A stretch of DNA of 64,000 nt from JBQTKD01 sp052386455 (GCA_052386455.1 JBQTKD010000030.1:1-64000); one strand, 5' to 3'. Positions 1 to 9,068 are shown, numbered from the stretch's first letter. Notes: a model not told the origin generated them from the letters alone. Made by a program: numbers and translations.

Positions 1-56
1 ACCAACCTTCTCCCCCCGGGGTTGCACGCCGGCATTCCCCCCGGCAGCTTATGAAC

Positions 57-74
57 GGGGGGGGCGGCCCCCCC
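57..74. terminator. G/C-rich hairpin ahead of first gene
   Basis: Eight G at 57-64 face seven C at 68-74 across a three-base loop. It lies about 40 bases before the first start codon. It could end an upstream transcript or shape the leader of the next gene. There is no T-run, so the role is uncertain. Confidence 0.3.
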
Positions 75-97
75 ACGCCCCCAAAGTCCCGTAGCGC

Positions 98-103
98 AAG
101 GAG
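98..103 (+). promoter_or_regulatory. Ribosome binding site of first xecC-like gene
   Basis: AAGGAG at 98-103 sits nine bases before the ATG at 113 and supports that start. Positions 1-112 hold no other coding sequence that I can support. Confidence 0.6.
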
Positions 104-112
104 TCCTCGCAC

Positions 113-1717
113 ATGGACGTGTACGGAAAGTTCGTCCCGCTCGCGGAGTGGAAGGTCCTGATCGACGACCACCTCGAGAAGACCGCGGCGGGCGAGCCAC
201 AGGAGCCGTTCTACAACGTCAAGCCCGACGCTCGCGAGGTCGTCTACGACGCCATCTTCATCGGCGGCGGCGCGTCCGGTCGCTTCGGCACCGCGGCGCT
301 CACCGCCCGCGGCGGCCGCGCACTGGTCATCGACAAGTGGCCCTTCCTCGGCGGATCGTGCCCGCACGAGGCCTGCGTGCCGCACCACATCTTCTCCGAG
401 GCGGCTCGCGAGCTCGACTACGCACGCGAGTTCTCCGGCGAGTACTGGTACCCGGAGTGGGACTCGACCAAGGCCTCGATCCTCGAGGTGCGGGACATGT
501 TCATGAAGAACCGGAACACCGGTCACGCGATCATGAACTTCCAGTCCAAGGAACAGCTCGGGATGGAGTTCATCCTCGGCGCGTGGGCCAACGTCGCGCC
601 GAAGACGAAGGACTGGTTCGAGGTCGAGGCCAACGGCGAGATCTTCAAGGCACACAACCTCGTGCTGTGCGTCGGCGCCCGCCCGATCCCGCCGGACATC
701 CCCGGCATCGACAAGTACGGCGTCTTCGACTGGTCCAGCATCCTCGACCACCTCGACTACGAGCCGAATCGCTGCGTTGTGATCGGTGGCGGCAAGACCG
801 CCTTGGAGTACGGCTCGTTCTTCCAGGCCACCGGCTGCCACACCACCTACCTGTCCCGGTCCCCGCTCATGGGCACCAAGGGTCTGCACCACGTGGACGC
901 GGACATCCAGGACTTCGTGAAGCGGATGATCCTGCACCGCGGTTCGACTGTGCACGAGGGCGTCGAGCCGATCGCCATCCTCAGTGAGGGGAGCTTGGGC
1001 GAAGACAAGGTCACCGGGGTGAGGTTCCGCGACGCGAGCGGTGCCGAACACGTCGTGGAGACCGACTTCGTCTTCCTCGGCCTCGGGGAGACGGCGCAGT
1101 CCCACCAGTTCGACGTCCTCGGCCTCGAACTGAACGAGAAGAAGCAGATCGTCGTCGACAGGAAGATGCGCACGTCCGTCCCCGGCGTCTACGCGGCCGG
1201 GGACCTGATCGACGGCCCGATGGAGATGTTCAAGGCCCGCAAGGCGGGAGTGTGCGCGGCACGCCAGATCATGGGCGAGACCGACTACGAGTTCGACTAC
1301 TCCGACTTCCCGGACTTCCTCCACACGACCTACGAGGTCGCGTGGACGGGCCTGTCCGAGGCCGAGGCCCGCGAGAAGTACGAGAACGTCATGGTCATCC
1401 AGATGCCCCCGAAGGGCGTCGCCCCAGAGGACTGCGGCCTCCCGGCCACCGACGGCTCGATGTTCTTCGCCTTCACCCGCCCGGGCCTGAACGGCATCAT
1501 CAAGTCCGTCATCGACGCCGACTCGCGCAAGATCGTCGGCATGCACTCGGTGGGCTTTGGGAACAAGAACTCGTTCCAGTACCTCGACGTCCTCATCAAG
1601 CAACCCGGCGGCTTCACCATCGACCAGATGGGCGAGGTCAACGAGCTCTTCCTCAACGACGGCTTCCCGCAACTGCACCGGCTCCGCGCCGGCCAAAAGC
1701 AACTCAGGGACCTCTGA
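113..1717 (+). CDS. xecC: 2-ketopropyl-CoM oxidoreductase/carboxylase-like flavoprotein (copy 1)
   Basis: This 534-residue protein belongs to the pyridine nucleotide-disulfide oxidoreductase family. Seen: an FAD fingerprint GGGASGR near residue 51, a redox pair GGSCPHEAC with Cys83 and Cys88, and an NADPH-binding GGG near residue 225. Known for Xanthobacter 2-KPCC: Cys82/Cys87 attack the CoM thioether, and Arg56 and Arg365 hold the CoM sulfonate. Equivalent arginines are present here (Arg57; Arg376 in MEMFKARKAG), so a CoM-thioether substrate is likely. The 2-KPCC end, with Phe501 and His506, reads FLNDGF here: Phe513 is kept but the histidine position is lost. Carboxylation is therefore not assured, and the enzyme may protonate the intermediate instead. 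It overlaps the next gene by one base and heads a monooxygenase operon. Mercuric reductase is less likely because of the CoM-type arginines. A paralogue lies at 34538-36166. Confidence 0.85.
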   Translation: MDVYGKFVPLAEWKVLIDDHLEKTAAGEPQEPFYNVKPDAREVVYDAIFIGGGASGRFGTAALTARGGRALVIDKWPFLGGSCPHEACVPHHIFSEAARELDYAREFSGEYWYPEWDSTKASILEVRDMFMKNRNTGHAIMNFQSKEQLGMEFILGAWANVAPKTKDWFEVEANGEIFKAHNLVLCVGARPIPPDIPGIDKYGVFDWSSILDHLDYEPNRCVVIGGGKTALEYGSFFQATGCHTTYLSRSPLMGTKGLHHVDADIQDFVKRMILHRGSTVHEGVEPIAILSEGSLGEDKVTGVRFRDASGAEHVVETDFVFLGLGETAQSHQFDVLGLELNEKKQIVVDRKMRTSVPGVYAAGDLIDGPMEMFKARKAGVCAARQIMGETDYEFDYSDFPDFLHTTYEVAWTGLSEAEAREKYENVMVIQMPPKGVAPEDCGLPATDGSMFFAFTRPGLNGIIKSVIDADSRKIVGMHSVGFGNKNSFQYLDVLIKQPGGFTIDQMGEVNELFLNDGFPQLHRLRAGQKQLRDL

Positions 1718-2709
1718 TGCCGGCTCGCAGAACGTTCGTCTGGCTCAGCCCCGAGACCACCGGGCGCAAGCGCCCGCCGAGCGAGTACGAAGAGGTCTCC
1801 ACCGGAGTCCAGTGGTCCAGCGAACCCGTCTCACGGACCGAGATCGGCCAGTGGCGGCCGGAGGACTGTGCGCTGCACGCGGACTGGAACGCCTTCCGCG
1901 ACCCGCTGCAGATGCACTACCGGAACTACGTCATCGGCCAGGACGCCGCGGAGAAGCAACTCGACTCGGTGTTCGCCCTGGCGGCGGAGGCGGACTTCCT
2001 CTCCGGCCTCGACGACCAGTGGCGCGAGACCCTCACCGTCCTGGTCGGCACCATGGGTTTCGCGCACTGGGGCAACTCGATGGCGATGCAGCACGTCATG
2101 CGCTTCACGCTCAGCCCCACCGTGGCGTGCGCGGTACAGCTGCAGATCATGGACAAGCTGCGCGCCGCGGAGCGTTCCGTCGAGCTGTACGAGACCCTCA
2201 ACCCCGCAGCGCCCGAGGGCGCGCTCCACGCCACGTGGGACGGCGAAGCCGGCCTGCAACCGCTGCGGCGCTACATCGAGGAAGTCCTGATCGAGAAGGA
2301 CTGGGCGAAGGTCGTCGTCGCAACGAACCTGGCGCTCGGCGGCGTGCTCGAGCCGTTCCTGAAGGGCGTCTACGTGGCCGGCGGCCGGGCGCACGGCGAC
2401 TTCACCACCGCCGCGCTCGGGACGCACCTGGCGAAGGACGCCGCGCGCGCCGTGGCGTGGACCGACGCGTTCGTGGCGATGGTCGTGGCCGACGACTCGA
2501 ATGCAACGTTCGTGCAACACTGGCTCGACGAGTACGTGCCCACGGCGGTGGCGGCGATCGACGCGATCGCCGCCGCCTACCCGGTCGGCGGGGTGAGCGC
2601 CCTGGCGGCGGACACCGCGCGGTCCGAGCTCCGCGGCCGTCTCGAGAAGTTGGGTTTCGGCCTGTCCGACATCGTGCGCAAGTCGCTTGAAGGGGATGCC
2701 GCGTGCTAG
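1717..2709 (+). CDS. Diiron monooxygenase hydroxylase beta subunit
   Basis: The 330-residue protein matches the beta (TmoE/DmpL-type) subunit of soluble diiron monooxygenases in length and character: helix-rich, with the segment WNAFRDPLQMHYRNY near residue 55 and GFAHWGNSMAMQH near residue 115. The subunit holds no iron; it scaffolds the catalytic alpha subunit. The ATG overlaps the stop of the flavoprotein before it (TGATG), and its own end overlaps the alpha gene by seven bases, so the three are co-translated. No second beta gene was seen for the other alpha subunit at 36.3 kb. The assignment to the family is firm; the substrate class is not. Confidence 0.85.
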   Translation: MPARRTFVWLSPETTGRKRPPSEYEEVSTGVQWSSEPVSRTEIGQWRPEDCALHADWNAFRDPLQMHYRNYVIGQDAAEKQLDSVFALAAEADFLSGLDDQWRETLTVLVGTMGFAHWGNSMAMQHVMRFTLSPTVACAVQLQIMDKLRAAERSVELYETLNPAAPEGALHATWDGEAGLQPLRRYIEEVLIEKDWAKVVVATNLALGGVLEPFLKGVYVAGGRAHGDFTTAALGTHLAKDAARAVAWTDAFVAMVVADDSNATFVQHWLDEYVPTAVAAIDAIAAAYPVGGVSALAADTARSELRGRLEKLGFGLSDIVRKSLEGDAAC

Positions 2710-4121
2710 TTACACCGAGTAGGGCGAAAAGCCGCGCCAAGCAGCTGTACTGGAAGCCGTCCTACGTCGACCTCGACGCGATGTACCCGGCCAGCGCCTC
2801 GTCGGGCATCCACTTCGACGACTGGGACGCGTGGGACGACCCGTTCAACATCTCCTACCGTCAGTACATCGACGTCCAGGCCAAGAAGGAGGTCGGGTTC
2901 CACCCGGTCCGCGAGGCCTTCGAGCGGTACAAGGGCGAGCAGCACGTCCCGCGCCGCTGGCTGGACGGCATGAAGCTCGCCTTCCCGATCCTGCAGACCG
3001 CCGAGGTCGCCGCCGGCCGTGCGCACGCGCGCACCGCTCGGTACGCCCCGGCCCCCGCGCTGCGCGCCGCCGCGTTCTACCAGTCCATCGACGAGATGCG
3101 GCACTTCCAGAACCACCTGTTCGAGCTGCGCCTGTACAACCAGTACGACGACGGCTTCGACAACTGGGCGTTCTGGCGCGACAACCACTTCGTCATGCGC
3201 TCGGGCAAGTACATCTACGAAGACATCATGAACTGCGACAACGTCTTCGAGGTGATCATCGCCCTCAACCTCTGCGTCGAGGTCGTGTTCACGAACCTCA
3301 TCTTCGTGGGCATCCCGTCGGTCGGTGCGCTCAACGGCGACACCGCGATGGCGCAGGAGATGCTGACCACGCAGTCCGACGAGACCCGCCACATGGCGAT
3401 CGGCCAGTCGACGCTGCGCACTCTGCTGCGCGACGAGCGCAACGTCGAGCAGCTGCAGTACTGGCTGGACAAGTGGTTCTGGCTGCAGCACCGCGCGATC
3501 GCCGGTCCGGTCGGCACCATCCCGGACTACTTCGCGAAGCGGAAGTACATCCCGTACCAGCAGATGTACCAGCGCTACGTCGTCGACAACTTCATCTCCG
3601 GGATGATCGACGACCTGAGCGAGTTCGGCCTCAAGCCGCCGCGGTTCCTCGACGACGCGATCGCCGAGCTCCCGGACTACTCGCACACGCTGTACCGGAC
3701 GCTGTTCCAGTACAAGAACGTGCTGTTCAACAAGATGTTCGTGCCGACCGACGAGGACCTGGAGTTCTTCAACAACGGGTACCCGACCTTCGACGCGAAC
3801 CACGGCAGGTTCTGGGACGAGGTCCGGGCGGGCGACCCGAAGGACCTCCCGCAGCTTCCGATGGACTGTCAGATGTGCGGCCTGCCGTGCGTCTTCCCGG
3901 TCCCGGAGCGCCCGACGGTTCAGTGTTCGACCTACGAGGGCCAGATCTTCTGGTTCTGCTCCAACGGCTGCAAGTGGATCTTCGACCACGAGCCGTTCCG
4001 CTACGCCCACCGCGTCACGCCCGCCAGGGCGCTCAACGGTCTGGACGTGCCGGAGCTGCGGAAGAAGATGGGCCTGACCAAGGGCATCGGCGGCCTGCTC
4101 ACGGCGGAGGAGGACGTCTGA
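2703..4121 (+). CDS. Diiron monooxygenase alpha subunit, phenol-hydroxylase-like
   Basis: This 472-residue catalytic subunit starts at a GTG inside the end of the beta gene. The six expected iron ligands are visible with normal spacing: Glu101, Glu131 and His134 (DEMRH), Glu193 (VEVVFTN), Glu227 and His230 (SDETRH). The C-terminus carries a YHS-like cysteine module (CQMCGLPC, then FCSNGCKWIF), as in phenol hydroxylase DmpN. It should use O2 to hydroxylate or epoxidise an aromatic or alkene. Linkage to an xecC-like gene favours an alkene whose epoxide goes to coenzyme M; that is inference. No reductase or coupling protein follows, so these must come from elsewhere. Confidence 0.88.
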   Translation: MLVTPSRAKSRAKQLYWKPSYVDLDAMYPASASSGIHFDDWDAWDDPFNISYRQYIDVQAKKEVGFHPVREAFERYKGEQHVPRRWLDGMKLAFPILQTAEVAAGRAHARTARYAPAPALRAAAFYQSIDEMRHFQNHLFELRLYNQYDDGFDNWAFWRDNHFVMRSGKYIYEDIMNCDNVFEVIIALNLCVEVVFTNLIFVGIPSVGALNGDTAMAQEMLTTQSDETRHMAIGQSTLRTLLRDERNVEQLQYWLDKWFWLQHRAIAGPVGTIPDYFAKRKYIPYQQMYQRYVVDNFISGMIDDLSEFGLKPPRFLDDAIAELPDYSHTLYRTLFQYKNVLFNKMFVPTDEDLEFFNNGYPTFDANHGRFWDEVRAGDPKDLPQLPMDCQMCGLPCVFPVPERPTVQCSTYEGQIFWFCSNGCKWIFDHEPFRYAHRVTPARALNGLDVPELRKKMGLTKGIGGLLTAEEDV

Positions 4122-4387
4122 TGACCAGTCAGGCGACCGAGCAGGAGTCGCTGCTCGTCTACGCCCGGGCGGACGGTGCCTCGACCCCGCCGCTGCTGAT
4201 GAATCCCCTGCCGGAGTGGACGGTGAAGTTCTTCACCAAGCTCGGCCAGCGCTCGCTCTATGTGAAGCTGCCGGGCACCGTCTCGGCGTACCGCTTCACC
4301 ACCGGCGCGAAGCTCGACCCGGAGGCCGCGCTCGGCGACCTGGGCATGCTGCCCTACGAAATGATCGAGTTCCGCTCGGAGTCCTAG
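4121..4387 (+). CDS. Small monooxygenase gamma-like subunit
   Basis: This 88-residue protein overlaps the alpha stop (TGATG). Its last third (LDPEAALGDLGMLPYEMIEF) resembles the end of the TmoB-type gamma subunit at 37815-38081 (LAPDAVLADVGLEPEDYVV), which suggests a ubiquitin-like gamma/P4 subunit of the hydroxylase. It is not a convincing match to the MmoB/DmpM coupling protein. It is the last gene of the operon, followed by a hairpin. Confidence 0.6.
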   Translation: MTSQATEQESLLVYARADGASTPPLLMNPLPEWTVKFFTKLGQRSLYVKLPGTVSAYRFTTGAKLDPEAALGDLGMLPYEMIEFRSES

Positions 4388-4405
4388 CGAACTCGACCCA
4401 CAGAC

Positions 4406-4446
4406 CAGGCCGCCACGGGGGATTCCTACTCCTCCGGGGCGGCCTG
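4406..4446 (+). terminator. Hairpin after the first monooxygenase operon
   Basis: The nine-base arms CAGGCCGCC (4406-4414) and GGCGGCCTG (4438-4446) are perfect complements. They lie 19 bases after the last stop codon. There is no T-run, as is common for terminators in GC-rich actinobacteria. Confidence 0.55.
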
Positions 4447-4453
4447 ATCCATG

Positions 4454-4756
4454 TCAAAGCTGGGTGACGCGCCAGGCGTTCTCTTCGCGCCACGCCACCC
4501 AGGAGCCCGCGGCGTGAACGTCGGCGACGTTGGGATCGCCGGGGAGGCGGTAGAGCGTGCCGCTGCGCCGGTCGAACACCCACATCTGCACAGTCGACTG
4601 ACCCAGGTTCAGCTCCGTGTCGTCCCGGCCGGTCCACGCCACCACCGTGGGCGTTAGGACGAGATCGTCCATCGTCACGCCGGTGATCGTGGTGGTGGTG
4701 CCGTCGGCGGCCCGACGGGGCAACGTGCGAGGAATGCGAACCGGACGGAGGCCGCC
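4454..4756 (-). pseudogene. C-terminal fragment of a beta-propeller-like protein
   Basis: About 100 residues in one minus-strand frame look like true protein: segments such as STVQMWVFDRRSGTLYRLPG and AAGSWVAWREENAWRV have the repeat style of propeller blades. No start codon with a ribosome site precedes it, and the frame degenerates above 4756 where the MazEF-type promoter begins. I read it as the 3' end of a truncated gene. It could also be a short expressed ORF. Confidence 0.4.
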
Positions 4757-4765
4757 CACCGATAA

Positions 4766-4787
4766 GTAGGATGAATGGTAGGATGAT
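4766..4787 (+). promoter_or_regulatory. Direct repeat promoter of the MazEF-type pair
   Basis: GTAGGATGAATG is followed at once by GTAGGATGATG. Each copy holds TAGGAT, a plausible -10 element, close to the GTG start, so the antitoxin mRNA may be nearly leaderless. The repeat could also be the binding site of the antitoxin. Confidence 0.4.
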
Positions 4788-5012
4788 GTGGTGGCCAAAC
4801 GGAAGGTGTCGGTGACGCTGTCCCCGGAGCGGATCGAGTCCGCGCGCGCTGCACTCCCGCACGTCACGCTGTCCGAACTGCTCGACGAGGCGCTGCAGGC
4901 ATTGGTCGATCGTGAACTGGAACGCCGATGGCTCGCGGGGCACGCCGAGGCTGCGGACCTCCCCGGCGAGGTGCCGGTCGATCTCTCCGACGTTCCCTGG
5001 GACGCGGAGTGA
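4788..5012 (+). CDS. Antitoxin, ribbon-helix-helix type (MazE-like)
   Basis: This 74-residue protein has a basic N-terminal strand KRKVSVTLSPERIESARAA, a helical middle with LSELLDEALQALVDRELE, and an acidic proline-rich tail (VPVDLSDVPWDAE) that would wrap the toxin. The order DNA-binding head then acidic tail is usual for MazE/VapB-type antitoxins. Two successive GTG codons (4788 and 4791) are possible starts. The stop overlaps the toxin start (GTGA), so the pair is co-translated. Confidence 0.75.
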   Translation: MVAKRKVSVTLSPERIESARAALPHVTLSELLDEALQALVDRELERRWLAGHAEAADLPGEVPVDLSDVPWDAE

Positions 5013-5335
5013 GCGAGGCTCCCGTCCCGCACCGCGGCGAGATCTGGTGGGCCGACGTCCCGGGCGACAAGGTTCGCCCGATCCTCGTCCTCACGCGGGA
5101 ACCGTTCATCGTCCGTCTCCATTCGGTGTTGGTCGCGCCGATCACCACCCGGGTTCGCGGGATCCCGACCGAGGTGGAGCTCTCCGCCGACGAGGGACTG
5201 CCGCAGACCTGCGCCGCGAACTTCGACAATCTGTTCACCTTGCGGCGGGAACGCCTGCGCGAGCAGGCAGGCACCATTTCGACAGAGCGCTGGACCGAGG
5301 TCTGCCGGGCCTATCGCTTCGCCGTCGGGTGCTGA
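5009..5335 (+). CDS. MazF/PemK-family toxin endoribonuclease
   Basis: This 108-residue protein has the MazF fold signature: HRGEIWWADVPG at residues 8-19, then KVRPILVLTRE with the conserved Arg-Pro, and VLVAPITTRVRGIPTEV with the central strand residues. The ending with LRERAGTIS-like residues (LREQAGTIST) is also typical. Family members cut RNA at short motifs. It overlaps its antitoxin by four bases. The pair lies among gene fragments, which suits an acquired stabilisation module. Confidence 0.85.
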   Translation: MSEAPVPHRGEIWWADVPGDKVRPILVLTREPFIVRLHSVLVAPITTRVRGIPTEVELSADEGLPQTCAANFDNLFTLRRERLREQAGTISTERWTEVCRAYRFAVGC

Positions 5336-5359
5336 GGTTTACCTGCGCGCGAGCGGCAC

Positions 5360-6784
5360 TCAGGATTCCCAGGCGGACAGGAGATCGGCGGGGCCGTAGG
5401 TGGCCTGCAGTCCGGTGCAGCGAACGCCGCTGCGGGACACGGCGATCAGCGGCACGGGATCGCCGGTCACCGCCGCACGGTGGCGGGCGAGCGCCGCGAG
5501 GTCTCGTTCGTCGAACGGCGACCGTTCCTGCCACTTGATCGAGCCGAGGAACAGCAGGCGTTTGGCCACCGGACCGCGATCGGCACCGACGATGTCGATC
5601 TCGACGTCGTTGCTGCGAGTCCAGTACCCGCCCACGACGCCGGGTGCGGGCAGCGACTCGTCGGGCAACAACCGGGCGAGTGCGTCGCGCACCAACGGCT
5701 CGACCGCTCGGCCGCGCCAACTGCCCCAGCCTTCGCGTATGCGTTCGACCACCAGGTCCCCGCGCCCCCTTTCGATCTCGGCCATGTGCGGTTCCAGGAA
5801 GGACAGCCAGAACCGTAGGTAGGGGTCGGCAATCCGGTAGCGACGCTCCTTCGACGGGGTCGTCGACAGCGGAAGCTCGGCGGCGACCACGCGCTTGTCG
5901 CTCAGGGTGTCGGTGGCCCGGACCAACGTCGAGTGCGCAATGCCGCCGGCGGCCCGCGCAATGTTGGTGAACGTGCGTTCGCCGGACCCGATCGCCTGCA
6001 GCACGTCACGGCCCATGGCGCGCGGCGGGAACTCGGCGGCGAGAGACCGTTCGGCCGAGACCAACAGAGCCGACAGGGGAGTGGCCAGGGCGTTGCCCAG
6101 GAACTTCCACACGGATCCGCCGGCCGGCCATTCGCGGCAGATCAGCGGCAGGCCGCCGGTGATCAGCGCGGCGTCGATCGCCGCCGCCGGTTCGAGCCGA
6201 AGCATGGTGGCGAGGTCTGCCGGAGTCAGCGGCCCGAGAACCAGTTCGCTGCCGCGCTGGTGGAACGGACGACCGTGCGTCGTGAGGGCCTCCATCATCG
6301 AGAGGTCCGAACCGACGAGCAGCAGGAGAACGGGCTTGCGCGACAGGCTTCGATCCCACGCGCGCTGCAGAACCCCTTCGAACGCTTCGACCTGGTCGAT
6401 CAGATAGGGCAACTCGTCGATCACCACCACGCTGGGGCGATCATCGGGAAGCACGTCGGCGAGGAGTCGCAGAGCGGCGTTCCACTGGGTGGGCGCCTCT
6501 TCGGAGTACTCGGAGCGCTGGGGGAGCGAGGAGCCGGCCACGGCAGCGCCGAACTCGACCAGCTCTCGCTCGGCGGGTTCTCCGGCCGCGGTGAAAAATA
6601 GGCCCGGCGCCTCCGCGCGACGCAGGAACTCCTCGACGAGACGCGACTTGCCGACTCGACGGCGGCCGCGCAGCAGCACGCAACGGCCCGGATTGGCGGA
6701 TCCGCTGCGCGCCTGTGCCGCCACGGCGTCGTGTGCGTCTCTCAACGCCGCCAGCTCGCGTTCGCGTCCAATGAAGTCGCTCAC
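5360..6784 (-). CDS. AAA-family ATPase with DUF234-like C-terminus
   Basis: This 474-residue protein begins at a GTG (VSDFIGRERELAAL). Visible: Walker A RGRRRVGKSRLVEEF near residue 40, Walker B VVVIDELPYL near 120, a winged-helix-like stretch after about 250, and a C-terminal PD-(D/E)XK-like core (DVEIDIVG, then FLGSIKWQ). The usual acidic residue before IK is Ser here, so nuclease activity is doubtful. Such ATPases are common in accessory regions of bacteria and archaea; their role is poorly known and may be defence-like. It is a lone gene with its own palindromic promoter region. Confidence 0.75.
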   Translation of the reverse strand: MSDFIGRERELAALRDAHDAVAAQARSGSANPGRCVLLRGRRRVGKSRLVEEFLRRAEAPGLFFTAAGEPAERELVEFGAAVAGSSLPQRSEYSEEAPTQWNAALRLLADVLPDDRPSVVVIDELPYLIDQVEAFEGVLQRAWDRSLSRKPVLLLLVGSDLSMMEALTTHGRPFHQRGSELVLGPLTPADLATMLRLEPAAAIDAALITGGLPLICREWPAGGSVWKFLGNALATPLSALLVSAERSLAAEFPPRAMGRDVLQAIGSGERTFTNIARAAGGIAHSTLVRATDTLSDKRVVAAELPLSTTPSKERRYRIADPYLRFWLSFLEPHMAEIERGRGDLVVERIREGWGSWRGRAVEPLVRDALARLLPDESLPAPGVVGGYWTRSNDVEIDIVGADRGPVAKRLLFLGSIKWQERSPFDERDLAALARHRAAVTGDPVPLIAVSRSGVRCTGLQATYGPADLLSAWES

Positions 6785-6804
6785 GGCGATAACAGTAGCG
6801 CGGC

Positions 6805-6826
6805 AGATAGTATCTTTGAAGATAGT
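6805..6826 (-). promoter_or_regulatory. Palindrome and repeat upstream of the ATPase gene
   Basis: AGATAGTATCT (6805-6815) is an 11-base palindrome, and AGATAGT recurs at 6820-6826. On the minus strand this gives TACTAT-like -10 candidates about 20 bases from the GTG start. It is a likely promoter with an operator. Confidence 0.4.
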
Positions 6827-6834
6827 GCCGAGGT

Positions 6835-9020
6835 CTACCGCCGAGCGACGAACCCGTCGATGCGTACCGTGGGCCGGCCCTTGGTGCCCACCACGACGAT
6901 CTTGAGGGTGCGCCGGTCCAGGATGGGCTTGGTGATCGACCACACCACCTGCCGGGACTTCGTCGAGGACGAACGGGTGTCGACGGTCTTGAGCAGGACG
7001 CCGTCGAGGAAGACCTTGAACTGCCCGCACGTACTGCAGGTCTGCGCGATCACGGGGAAGTACGAGCCGTGGAAGGACTTCGACAGTGCGGCGCCGGCCT
7101 TGGTGGCGGTGCGCAGGGTCCCGGCGAAGTTGCTCGCCCCGGTGGCGGCCTTCCAGGTTCCCGAGGCGGTGAGCGAACGGTCGTCGTAGGGCACCCAGGC
7201 GATCGCCGGCGCGCCCCACTCGGTGACGTTGCCGCCGCCGTCGCGGATGCGGGTGCGCAGGTAGTACGTGGCGCCCGCGGTGGCCTTGACGGTGGCGCTG
7301 CGCGCGGTGCCCTTGCTCAGGGACTTGTAGACGGGTTCGAACCCGTAGTCCTTGCGGGCACTGTCGTAGGGCAGCGTGCCGATCTGCGTTTCGTAGGTGC
7401 CGCCGGGCGGCAGCGCCGGACCCCAACTGGCCGTGAAGTTCGGACCGGAGCTCACGAGCTTGCTCAACACCGAACCGACCGGCCCGGTGGTCGCCGGAGC
7501 CAGCGGAGCGACCGTCAGCGTCGCGGCGGGCCCGGCATCCCCGGACCCGCCGAGAACGAAGACGGAAAAGCTGTACCGGGCGCCGTTGACCAGGCCGTCG
7601 ACGAACGCCGTCGTGCCGAATCCTGCGGCCACGGCGGTCCCGTCCTCGGGAGTCTGCGGCGCCGGCCCGTTGGGTCCGCTGCGACGCACGACGTTCCACC
7701 CCATGCACGCAAGGCAGCCCGCCGCCTCGCTGCCGGGGTCCGCAGCCGCGGGGTTGCGCCACGTCAGCGTCAGCTCGCGGCTGCCGATGCTCGCCTTGAG
7801 GTCGATCACCGACGGAACGGGCACCGGGGTGTAGGCGGGACGCGGGGCCACGATGTGCGGGAAGATTCCGTAGAGCCCACCGGGGTCGGGCACGGTGGTC
7901 TGCGTCTGCCCGTCGGGAGTGATCGTCCGCACCGTCTGCAGTTGGCCGTTGACCGGCTCGGTTTCGTAGACGATCTCGTCGCCGGCCGGGACCACTGCTG
8001 GTGGTAGACGCCGCTGCGGCCGAACAGCACGCGCGGCGGTCCGTCGAGCGGGTGGACGACCAGCGAGCTGACCGAGCCGTCGCTGGTCAGGTAGCTGACC
8101 GCCCGCCCGTCCGGGGCCCAGCTCAACGAGCCGGCGTAGCGCGCGTACGGGGTGGGCAGGGTGCGGCTGTACGCCCCGTCGAGGCTCGCGACGACGACCT
8201 TGGCGCCGTTGTTCTCCATCCGGACGTAGGCGAACAGCCGGCCGTTGGGCGACCACGCGGGCTCGATTCCGCCGGTGCCGCCCGGCAGTGGAGTCGGCTG
8301 CCCGCCGGCAACCGGTACCACCATGAGCTTCGTCGTGGCGGCCACGTCCAGGGTCGTGCGGGTGAACAGGACGCGCTGTCCGTCCGGACTGAACTGGGCG
8401 CCGGTGTCCGCCGTGGTGGTGTCCTGGGTGAGCCGGCGCGACGTGCCACCGATCGGGTGCAGCCACAGGTCGAGGTCGTTGAAGGCGGCGTTGAGCCGTT
8501 CCGAGGAGTAGGCCAGCGTGCTCGCGTCGGGAGAAACGACCGGCTGGTGGTGAAATCCGGAGTCGGTGCTCAGGCGGGTTGCAGTGCCGTCGCGGCGCAG
8601 CGCCACGACGTCGGTGCGGTCCCAGTTCGGTGCGTACGCCCCCGTCGCCACGACGATCCCCGTGTCGCCGGCCTTCGCCGACACCGTCTCGCTACGCGGT
8701 CCCTCGCCCTCGGCGTTCCGCGCGCTGACGGCATACCAGTAGGTCTTGCCCGGCAGCGGGCTTCGGTCGGGGATCACGATGGTCGGGGTGACCTTCGCGC
8801 CGATCGTGCCGAACTGCACGAGCTCTGCCGCCGATTCGCCGCGGTAGAGCGTGTACTCCGTGACGTCTGGATCCGGGCTCGTCGGGAACGCGAGCTCGAT
8901 CGAGTGCAGATTCGGATTCAGCGCCAACGTCGGCGCGGGAGGGAGCGCGGCGGACCCGGCCACGGCCGGGCCGGGAAGCAGCGCGAAGCTCAGGGTCACC
9001 GCAAGGACTGCACGTCGCAT
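6835..9020 (-). pseudogene. Secreted beta-propeller/fibronectin protein, frameshifted
   Basis: The gene starts at 9020 with a signal peptide (MRRAVLAVTLSFALLPGPAVAGSA), then a fibronectin-type domain (TEYTLYRGES, TYWYAVSARNAEG), then WD40/TolB-like blades (FSPDGQRVLFTR, WSPNGRLFAYVR, WAPDGRAVSYLT). Near 7985-7998 the reading frame is lost. The sensible continuation (PAGDEIVYETEPVNG) lies in another frame and runs to 6835 through a second fibronectin-like domain. Restoring one base gives 2187 bases, 728 residues plus stop. The lesion is one missing C in a C/G-rich run, so either a real mutation or a sequencing error is possible. Without repair the product is truncated. Confidence 0.75.
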
Positions 9021-9068
9021 CGCGGGAGCCTAGAGCCTCCGGGTCGCCACGTCATTGTCTACATATGC

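Noticed and set aside
113..1717. Reading this gene as mercuric reductase or dihydrolipoamide dehydrogenase
   Set aside because: The C-terminal His-Glu pair of those enzymes is absent and the CoM-binding arginines and 2-KPCC-type segments are present.
4121..4387. Calling this the MmoB/DmpM coupling protein
   Set aside because: Its end matches the TmoB-type gamma subunit and not the coupling-protein fold.
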